Below are positions 36,989 to 45,800 of a DNA stretch of 64,000 bases, piece after piece. The translations under genes were made by a program, and so were the position numbers. Within the stretch, counting starts at the first letter, position 1. The number at the start of each line of letters is the position of its first letter. This DNA comes from JACKAQ01 sp965227145 (GTDB lineage: Bacteria > Calditrichota > Calditrichia > RBG-13-44-9 > J075). The stretch lies in NCBI GenBank assembly GCA_965227145.1, contig OZ245730.1:1674001-1738000 (forward strand), written 5' to 3'. The notes under the pieces are model-generated. The model saw only the letters and a program-made list of their open reading frames with translations. It made no database searches and was not told the DNA's origin.

Positions 36989-37680
36989 TGCGAAATATTA
37001 TCAAATAAAAATACCTGATCTTTTTCAAATCCTTCATTGTCCCGCGCAAAAACGCGCATTCTGGAATACACCAAACTGCCCGGAAGATCATTATCATATT
37101 GGATAAATCCTTCATAAATTGCGGTACGTTCATCCAGTATTTGCGTTCTGACCATGGGATATTCCAACCAAACAGTCCGGTTTGAGCCCGGCACGGTATC
37201 TATAAAATAACCTAAAACTGTAACCGTATCGATAGTTGAGATTCCCTGATAATCCCGAACTGTCGCAAATGCGAGATTTTGTGCTGTCAATTCTGCGGAT
37301 AACACAACCGGCGCACCATAATCCAGAACATAACTTGCAACATTTTCATTCGGGTAGATGACAATGGTTGTATCTAACGGATAATATCCTTCCGCCGTTA
37401 TTCTCACCGGATATGTTTTATCAAATTGTTCATCACCGCTTAAAATGAAATTCAATAAAAATTCCCCATTGTTTGCAGATTCGACAAATTGTGTATCAAA
37501 AGTAATTTGGGCATTTTTAACACCTTCGCCGGTGTATAAATGTTTAATGACACCGGAAATTTTGGTGACTTTTGCAGGGCTGTCAACTGTGAAATTGTAA
37601 CTCAAATAACGGTCGGAATCACAACCGATAAACAACCCGATTAAATTGAGCAATAAAAACGGTATCAATACTTTTGACAT
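36985..37680 (-). CDS. Hypothetical lipoprotein with carboxypeptidase-regulatory/Ig-like domain
   Basis: 231 residues from the ATG at 37678-37680 (AGAGG upstream). Lipoprotein signal ending LIGLFIGC, Cys at about residue 20. The next ~90 residues (ISGVIKHLYTGEGVKNAQITFDT..., VRITAEGYYPLDTTIVIYP) look like a CarboxypepD_reg-type beta-sandwich that decorates extracellular proteins in Bacteroidota-like bacteria. The remainder is beta-rich and unrecognised. Its stop codon overlaps the stop of the GWxTD gene on the other strand. Confidence 0.75.
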   Translation of the reverse strand: MSKVLIPFLLLNLIGLFIGCDSDRYLSYNFTVDSPAKVTKISGVIKHLYTGEGVKNAQITFDTQFVESANNGEFLLNFILSGDEQFDKTYPVRITAEGYYPLDTTIVIYPNENVASYVLDYGAPVVLSAELTAQNLAFATVRDYQGISTIDTVTVLGYFIDTVPGSNRTVWLEYPMVRTQILDERTAIYEGFIQYDNDLPGSLVYSRMRVFARDNEGFEKDQVFLFDNISH

Positions 37681-37775
37681 ACACACCTCTGTTTTACACC
37701 TTCAAATTTATGTTGGAAGATACGATGTTAAATGCTGCGAAAACATTCCCTAAAAAGGGCATTTTGGGTAAACTT

Positions 37776-38582
37776 TTATGATGGAAAAAACTCGAGGCGC
37801 AGCCGTTTGCGCATTTCCCGTTCGTAAAATTTTGGAAACAACCTGCCGATCCAATACGCCAATTTGCCGATGCTCGAAAGCACCAGCAGCCGTTTTTCTT
37901 TGCGAATGGCGTTCACAATTGCATTGGCAACTTCCGCTGGTTGATGGATTTTTCCGGTGGTTGACCACTGCCGTTTCGTGATGGCGCCATCGCCGGAAAG
38001 CGCCCGGTTTTCGATGCCTGTTGCGGTGAATCCCGGACAAACCAGCAAAATTTTCACGCCCGCGTCAATCAGCTCCGTGCGCAGCGATTCGAAAAATCCG
38101 TGCAGCGCGTATTTGCTGGCACTGTATCCGGTTCGACCCAAAAGCGGCGTAAATCCGGCAATACTGCTGGTTACGACAATCATTCCGTTGGACTGAATGA
38201 GGTAGGGGAGTGCTGCTTTGGTGCAATTGACTGCGCCGAAATAATTCACTGCCATTACTTTTTCGATCACCTCAATTTGGGTTTCCGAAAACAGGCTGCG
38301 ATGGGTGATGCCCGCGTTGTTCATCAAAATATCGATGCCGCCGAAATGCGCTGCCAGCTGTTCGATAGCGGTTTGGCAGGCTGCCGCGTCGCGAATGTCG
38401 CAACTGCCGAACGCCGTTTTGATGCCGGAAGCTGTCAATTCTTCGGCAAAATCGCGGAGCGAGTTTTCATCCAAATCCAGCATCGCGATAGCGGCACCGG
38501 CTTCGCCCAGCGCGCTGCAAAATGCGCGTCCCATTCCGCCCGTCGCACCGGTGATCAACACTGTTTTCCCGGAAATTTCCAT
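37776..38582 (-). CDS. Short-chain dehydrogenase/reductase (SDR)
   Basis: 268 residues from the ATG at 38580-38582; an upstream in-frame start at 38762 would run through a palindromic repeat and was rejected. Classical SDR: TGATGGMGRA (NAD(P) binding), NNAGITH, SSIAGF (catalytic Ser region), and YSASKYAL with catalytic Tyr and Lys. The C-terminus has a hydrophobic/basic segment (LAYWIGRLFPKFYEREMRKRL), which may attach it to the membrane. Substrate unknown. Confidence 0.9.
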   Translation of the reverse strand: MEISGKTVLITGATGGMGRAFCSALGEAGAAIAMLDLDENSLRDFAEELTASGIKTAFGSCDIRDAAACQTAIEQLAAHFGGIDILMNNAGITHRSLFSETQIEVIEKVMAVNYFGAVNCTKAALPYLIQSNGMIVVTSSIAGFTPLLGRTGYSASKYALHGFFESLRTELIDAGVKILLVCPGFTATGIENRALSGDGAITKRQWSTTGKIHQPAEVANAIVNAIRKEKRLLVLSSIGKLAYWIGRLFPKFYEREMRKRLRLEFFPS

Positions 38583-38689
38583 CAATTGCTCGATTTTTTG
38601 TGATGAATTTTCACGAATGACACAACATCTTTTGTGTTTGAATATTGCTCCAAAGCGGTAGCGTTGGAACGAGGCTATATTTTTTTGAA

Positions 38690-38712
38690 ATTCCTGCGAA
38701 GGCAGGAATCTC
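38690..38712. repeat. REP-like palindromic unit (copy 1)
   Basis: ATTCCTGC-GAAG-GCAGGAAT, an 8-bp perfect hairpin. Including the adjoining TCTC, 23 bases are identical (in reverse orientation) to the unit at 48844-48866. It lies in the spacer between the epimerase-like gene and the SDR gene. Confidence 0.85.
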
Positions 38713-38770
38713 AATTTTATTTTGATGTTTAAAACCCGTTTTTTCGTGCAATTTCGTGGCAAAAAAATGG

Positions 38771-39724
38771 TTATCGATTCGCCAAAAAATATTCGAAAAC
38801 CTCCCGGCTGGTTTTCTGTGGAATGTAGCCAAATTCGGATTTCAGCCGCTTATTGTCCAGCACCGGGCGATAGCGAATAAAATTAGCCTGCTCCGGTCCG
38901 TATTGGGTTAAGTTCAATAATTTCAATAAATAAAGCGCTGATTTCACAATTGAAACTGGCAGCGAAACGTATGGTTTTCCCAAAATTGTTGCGATCTCCG
39001 GCATGCTCAGCGTGCCGTCGCCGGCGAGGTTGAAAATGCCGGATTTTCCGTTGCGGATGCCATCGAGGATTACTGCTGCAACATCGTTATCCCAGATAAA
39101 CACAAACGGTGAATCCGCCCCACGCAGCCCCAAAACCACTGGTTTTTTGAATAAATTTGTGATTTGGTTATTCACATTCGCGCCCAAAATCGTGCCCGGA
39201 CGAAAAATGAGTTGCCGCATTTGCGGGTGGGTTGCGCGAAATTCCGCGAGCATTTCCTCGATTTGCCGTTTGTGATCGGAATAGGCAAATTCCGGATTGC
39301 CGCGCAACGGCGCAGTTTCGTCCAGCCAATCGGGATTATCCGGATGATAGCCATACGCCGCGCCGCTGCTGGTGACGATAAATTGCTGTACGTTTGCCGC
39401 TACGCATGCATCGAGCAGATTGCGCGTGCCGTTCACTTCCACATCGTGCAGAAATTCGCGGCTCATGGTTTTGGTGGGTGAAACGATCGCGGCGAGGTGC
39501 ACCACCACGTCAATTTGATGTTCGCGCAAATAATCACCAATTTTTTTCGAACGAATGTCATCCGATATGTAATTGATTTCACTGAACTTACGATTTGCAG
39601 AAGGTTCCCGCAAATCGAGCCCGACGACCGTGCCGAATTCTTTCCGGTTGTCAGCGACTTTTTCGCAAACAATGCTGCCGATGTATCCGGCTGCCCCGGT
39701 GATCAAAATATTGGGTTTTTTCAT
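38771..39724 (-). CDS. NAD-dependent epimerase/dehydratase (extended SDR)
   Basis: 317 residues. Seen: ILITGAAGYIGSIVCE (NAD binding), HLAAIVSPT, VTSSGAAYG, and the YSDHK catalytic Tyr-xxx-Lys. The family usually acts on nucleotide sugars, but this one is not assigned to a specific reaction. It lies upstream of the SDR gene on the same strand with a 188-base spacer carrying a palindromic repeat. Confidence 0.9.
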   Translation of the reverse strand: MKKPNILITGAAGYIGSIVCEKVADNRKEFGTVVGLDLREPSANRKFSEINYISDDIRSKKIGDYLREHQIDVVVHLAAIVSPTKTMSREFLHDVEVNGTRNLLDACVAANVQQFIVTSSGAAYGYHPDNPDWLDETAPLRGNPEFAYSDHKRQIEEMLAEFRATHPQMRQLIFRPGTILGANVNNQITNLFKKPVVLGLRGADSPFVFIWDNDVAAVILDGIRNGKSGIFNLAGDGTLSMPEIATILGKPYVSLPVSIVKSALYLLKLLNLTQYGPEQANFIRYRPVLDNKRLKSEFGYIPQKTSREVFEYFLANR

Positions 39725-39783
39725 CCCGTTAATTTATCAGTTTTTGTGGATTTTGCAAGGCGGGTGATGGTCAGAAAATAAAA

Positions 39784-39807
39784 ACGGGCACAGAAATCTG
39801 CGCCCGT
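39784..39807 (-). terminator. Rho-independent terminator after the 2974-residue giant gene
   Basis: ACGGGC...GCCCGT stem that extends, with one G-T pair on the minus strand, into CAGA/TCTG. The minus strand continues with TTTTTATTTT. It begins 16 bases after the stop codon at 39823. Confidence 0.85.
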
Positions 39808-39822
39808 CACAAAGCAATCCGG

Positions 39823-42800
39823 TTAAATTTTAGGAAAATGGGTTGCGCCGTTCGGCGAAATCTTCTGGATGGCGTAGCCGCGCAAACGCCCGTTTCGGAG
39901 CGCATCTGTCCACTGGAAAACGGCGCGCCGGCGCACCACTTCGCTGCGTAAATCTTCCGGACAAACCATTTCCACCCGGCTGGCGGCGGGTCCCCACGCG
40001 AAGCGGGCGCAATCGACACATTCGCTGTCGTTGAATAGCTGGCGCCGCAACAGCGCGTACGCTGAACCGGAAACCGGAATCACTGGTTCCGCAATAATAT
40101 CCGTTTGCAACAGCAAATTCACCGGTTCGATGCCATCGGTGATCGCCAGTTTAAATTGCAGCACATCGCCGGGCGCGAAATGGAACGGCTGGTTGTTTCG
40201 CTGCAATTTCTGCAGCGAAATTTGCAGCAACTTGCCACTTTGCAAATCGATAAACGGCACCACAAAACCGTTATCCAGCACCATCGAAACAGTTTTGGCA
40301 ACGCCGCTGCTGTCCACCTGTTGCGCGGTCAACCGGCTGGTTGCTGCGCGGCTGTCGTCCCAGTCAAAACGCAATGCAACACGGCTATCGGGATTGTAAA
40401 TTCGCCGGTCAGATGCCAGCGTTACTTCGTGCAATTCCTGATCATCGTTGGGTAGCAGCACCTTCACATTTACCGATGCGTGCGCGGATGGCGAAGCCAG
40501 TTGGCGGTTGTATTCCGGGTCTTCAAAATGAATGAAATACGGTTTCAACGGCAGCGGCAGTTCGCGCCGGTCGATGGTGCGCAGCGGGAAGGCGAGTGTT
40601 TGCGAAAAGCCATCTGTCGCAGATGCGTTGTTTACTTTCGCATTTGCGGCAATCGTCGATCCGTTCGGTTTGCGTTTGATCAGCGTTTGGAGATGTTCCA
40701 GCGTTTTGCCGTCACCCGCATCTTTCAGCGCAAAAATGAACACGTTTTCGAGATCGCCAAAAATTCCGGGTGCAATCGGCGTGATGAATTCGAACGATTG
40801 ATCGCCATCCGCTAGCGTCAGCGCAATGTTCCAATCGCTGATCTCGAATAGATCGCTGTCGCCGGTCAACCGGAAAACGAGGTTACCGTTCCAATCCTGA
40901 TCCACCGCGCCGTTGAGTGGTGCTGCGAGTTGCATTTGCAATCGGCGGGCGGGGAAGTTGCCACATTCGGCGAAAAATGCTTCGTCCACTGGCGATTCGC
41001 TGACCAGCACATTTCTGCGTGGTTCAAAATAGCTCGCCCAGGTTTGCAGCGCCGTTTCGACGGCGCGATTGTTGGGCAACGGCACGGGGCGCGGCACGCG
41101 ATGCTGCACGGGAACGCTCCCGGAAACAAGGCTTTCGCCGGATTCCGGATTTGCAGCGTCGAAATGCAGCCCGCTTTGGCGGAGCAATTGGTGACGCAGT
41201 GCCAGCATCGTTCCGGTGCGATTGCCGGTCAGCAGAAAACGCAGTGCGCCGGGCAACACCGGTTGCCAGCGGTCGATCGCGTTGACGCTGCCATCGGGAT
41301 TCGCCAGATTTTCGGCACTAAACGCGGGCATCGGCGGGTTGGCGATCACCGGCAAGAAGCTTTTGATGGCCGGTGCGCGGAACTTCGGCGGCAACCCGGC
41401 GGTCGGTTTTTCCGATGAAATTGCCGAACGGAATTGCACAAAATGTTGCGGTGCCTGCCACCACAGCGTCATCGGCGGATTTTCCGGCGCATCGCTGGCG
41501 GTGCCGATCACTGCGGTTTCGGCGGCAGCGTAATTGACGCTCATCCGCAGCGCGCTGATGCCCCACGGCCAGTCGCCGTTTTCCGGCGAAACCGGTCGAT
41601 CCGGCAAATACAGCGGCTGAACGCCGTTAACCTGCGGCGGGGCTAACTCAAAGTTTTTCAATGATTTCGGTAGTGCGAATCCGGCGAAATTGCCCTCCCG
41701 GAAACGCAATTGCTGCACCGCCGAACGAATGCGAAACACCCGTTTGTTCAGCGAATCGGACAGGCGAATGCCCGGCACAATCGCGAACGAATAGGTGGTG
41801 ACCAGCGGTGCTTCGGCTTCGCTCAGCAACCGTGCTTCGGCTTCCGCAGCGTTGGCTGATTTGCTGCGGACTTCGCGGTAACGCAACATCGCCAGCGGCG
41901 AATCCGGGCTTTGCCTTTCATGAATTTTGGCTGCCCAATCGGCGCTTTGGCTGTAAATCGCAGCTTCGGCCGCGCCAGGCGTTGAAATGCTCGCATCCAC
42001 TTCCCAAAAATGGCTGGCAACCGGTGTCAAACGGCTGGTGTTGCGGTCGAGACAGAGCAATTCTGCGGCGATCAGTTTCAGCGTCGCTTCGGCGGGTGCG
42101 GGACGAAATTCCAGCCCGAGATATGGACTGACCGCAAAACTGAGCGGGAATTTGTTGGTTTTGCCGTCCTGTTCGTTCACTGGCGAAACCACGGTTGCAG
42201 CCGGAAACCGGCGGATTTCCCCGGCATTTTCTTCCGGCGATGCCAGCGCGGATGTGAGCAGTTGCAACCCGGCGATGTGCCAGCCATACGGCGGCGAATC
42301 GTTCGGCGAAACGCTGCTAACGCCCTGCGATTGGAGCAGGCTGTTTTCCCGCCACAACATCCGCTGTTGCGATGCCGATTGTGGATTTGCTGACGATTGC
42401 GGTGGATAATGAGTGCGGAACGTGTCGAACGCTTTTTCCAGCGCAGCGGGACGGCTCAGTCGCGCGGGTGTGTCCGGCAGCGCAGCGGTAACGCTCTGCA
42501 AAAATGTCGCGCCCGGTTCGGCGATGGGATGCTGCAGCCGGAACCAGTTTTCTTCCAGCGAAGTGCTGTCCAGCCGCGCCCAACTGCGCATTCTCGCGAG
42601 ATCAAATCCCGATACGCGAATGCGTTGCTGTGTGGCATCTGCCCAACTCGTGAACGCCAGTGCCAGCGGACTGAGTTCTCCTGCGGTCGCCGACTGGCGA
42701 TTGAGGTGCATCCGCAATAGCGGATCGATTTGCAAAACACTCACCGCATCGTCGATTGGTGTGGTTTGGTCGAGTAAATCATCGGTTCGCGGCTGCAATC

Positions 42801-45800
42801 GACCCAAAAACGGGGTGGTGAACAGCAACCATTTCGGCGTCGCAGGCTTCGATGGCAGGAAATCGTCCGGGCTGCTGAGAATGCCCATCTGGCTGCCGTT
42901 CGGCAGAAATTGCAGCGTCGTTGCGGCGGCGTTGCGCACTTTTTCCTGACGAATCCAATGCGGCGCGCTCGCCTCGACCAACAGCGTCCGGGATTCGCCG
43001 GTCGATTGTCCGGGCAATTTGTCGATTTCGGCAATCAGCGCGTTGCGCAGCCCGTCGCCGAGATAGCCATAGTTGATCTCGCCGAGCCTGCCCACGCCGC
43101 CCAGCGGACTGATGCTGCTTTTGTCGCCGATATCCTGCAAAAATTGTTTGAACATCGCCGGAAGCACCAGCCGCACTTCCTGCAGCGCGGTCCAGCGGCG
43201 ATCGTTTTGCACGACAAATTCCTGAAAATCGGCATCGGGCAGCACGTTGGTCAACTGATGTTCGGCCACTGCCAGAAATTGCCACGGCTGATTTTCCGCG
43301 AGATTGAACAGCAGCTCACCGGCGCCTTCGACCAGTTGATTTAACGGGATGTTGTGCTGGTTCAGCAAAATCCGCATAGAGTGTCGGGTGTGGTTCAGCG
43401 CGGGCAAATCGGCGGTTTGCGCCGCTGGCAAATTCAAAATAAAATCGTCGTCGATGATGTCCAGCGCCATCGCCTGCGGCCAGGAAATCAAATTACTGAC
43501 CTCCAGAAAACCGTTGAGCACAAAGGATTCCTGCCAATTTTGTGCAATCCACTGCGCGGTGTAACCGAAGGTAATTTGTCCTGCGGATGAGCCCAAAGCC
43601 GGCGTTCGGGTGAGTTGCGGCGGCATATTTTGGCGCTGCAAAAATTGTCCCCAACCGGTGAACATCAGCATTTCGACAAACGATGAGCGCAGATGTAACT
43701 TGTGCACGCCGCTGCTTTCGCGCGAAACAGTGAAGGTCAGCGTGACCATTCCCGGCGCTGATTTGCCGGAATTTCGGATGTGCATTCCCGGCAAAAGTTG
43801 CAATGCCGTGTTTTGCGCAGCATGATAATCTGTCCAGCGAAACTGCAGCGAATTGTCCCGGAACACCAGCGCGGTTTCGTCCGGCAGTGCCGGCGTGTTG
43901 ATTTGCAGATCGCGGAAAAGCAAGCCGCTTTCCCAAACAATATCGCCGGATTGCGCGCCGGTGGCATAGCCGAGCAGGTGGAATCGCACTGCTGCGTCGA
44001 ACGCCAGCCGGTTGCGGTTGCCCAGTTGAATCGCTAAAAGAACCGAAACGCTGTGCTGTGCCGATCCGCTGGCAACGTCGATAGCCAGCTTCAGCGAATT
44101 TGGCACAATCGCTGCAGGCGGGTCGTCGGGCGTAAATTGATATTCGGAAATCTGCGGGTTTTCAGGTGTCGCCGGGAACGCGATGGCTTCCGGCCAGTCG
44201 AGTCGCCACTCTTCGCCAAAGGTGTAAAAATGCAGTCGCACGGCGTCGATTTCGATCGCCGAACCGTCTGTATTGCGGCGGATGTCGCCAAAAAAGAGGT
44301 GCGGCGCATCGCCGATTTCACCGGCGTTCAGCGCCAGCGGCCATTCGCCGGTATCGGAAACCAGCGCAATTTCCGCAAATGCCAGCGACGTATTTGGCGC
44401 GGCACGCCGGAAAACAATTTTCGCTGCGTTGCTGAAATCGACCATTTCTTTTTCGTCCGGCAGCGGCAACTGGATGCGCCCGATCATTTCGATTTCGCTG
44501 ATTTCATTGCCGTCGAGCGTCAGTTTTTCCAGCGTGAGCGGATAAAAATGGAGGTTGTAAATCGTTAAATATTCTGGAATTAGCGCGCTGTTGCTATCTT
44601 CGCTGATGCGCCATTCGTACCCGTTGAGATAATTCCGCTCGCGGGAAAGCGCTTCGGGATCGTTGATGTCATCGGCAAATGCCGAAACCGTTTTGCTGCG
44701 ATCGAAAACGCTGCTGTTCGTCGCAACCGGCAGATCGCGGAACCAGATTTGCCAGCTCGCGCCGTCGTGAATTTGCAGATCGATCGCCTGTTTTGCGGTG
44801 GTCAAATCGTATCCGGTTTCCGCTTCGTGCAGTTTTACGCGTGTGCGGATGAACGCCGTTTCGGCAACGCTCGCGGCGCGCGCCAATCCGCGCTGATCGA
44901 CAAATTCGCCGTTGCCATTGCGATGCGCCGCCATGCTGCCCGCAGTGATTTCCAGCGGGTTTTCGGTTGTCGTGTCCGCATCGTCGAGCCGCCGGATAGT
45001 TTGATCATCCACCGGGACAAATCGCCCGGAGATGCCTTCGAGCGCGGATTCGGTTTGCAAATCGATGCTCACCGCGCCGTTTTGTCCGTCGGCGATGGAC
45101 AATTTTCCGGGGAACGAATCCGTTTCCAGCGTCGGCGAAACCGGCCACACAAACGGTTCGATCAAATGGCGGATCAGCGTCGCATCCTCATTTTTGAGAA
45201 ACGCGGCAATTGCTGATGCGCGGGAAAGGCTGGCTTTTTCAGTCAATTCCTGCCAGAAATCCGCAAAACTTTCGCGGGTGAGCGGTGTTTGCGGTTGCAG
45301 CACCGGCGCGGTGGGATCGTCGGATGCGGCAGCTTGTTCATCCTGCGATTTCGGCAGTTGCGCCAGCGCGTTGATTTCATCGGTGTAGGGCATGTCGAAC
45401 CGGAATTGGGCGGGCAGAAAATTATCGCCGAGCCCGGTTTCGTCGGGATTTTCGCGCGGATCGAGATGCAGTCCCGGCAGCGACAACGCGGTCAGCGGCA
45501 GATCGAACAGCGATTTCCACTCGCCGGCAGCACCGGCATTGCCCAGCAGCGCCGGCCATTTTGCGGCTGCATCGCTGTCCGGCACGCCAAAAGCCCAGTC
45601 CGGCGATGGCACGGGAATGTCGTCTTCGGCAGCGCTGAGCAACTCAAACGGCACCAGTTGACGGCTGGCCGCCGGATAATTTGGTGGCGACTGGTTTTGG
45701 GTGAGCGGCAGCGCCTGCACCATCGGCAAGTTGGGATGCCGCCGCCAGATCAGCGGGAGGTAATCGCCGAGCACCGATTCCGGCAATACGCCCGCATTGA

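Noticed and set aside
38583..38762. Longer N-terminus for the SDR protein
   Set aside because: The extension translates the REP-like palindrome and spacer; the SDR fold starts right at ATG 38582.
44053..44568. Long plus-strand open frames inside the giant genes (also 45289-45864, 42010-42409, 55122-55586, 57216-57890)
   Set aside because: They lie opposite continuous giant reading frames in G+C-rich sequence, have Arg/Gln/His-rich unnatural composition and no ribosome sites; shadow frames.
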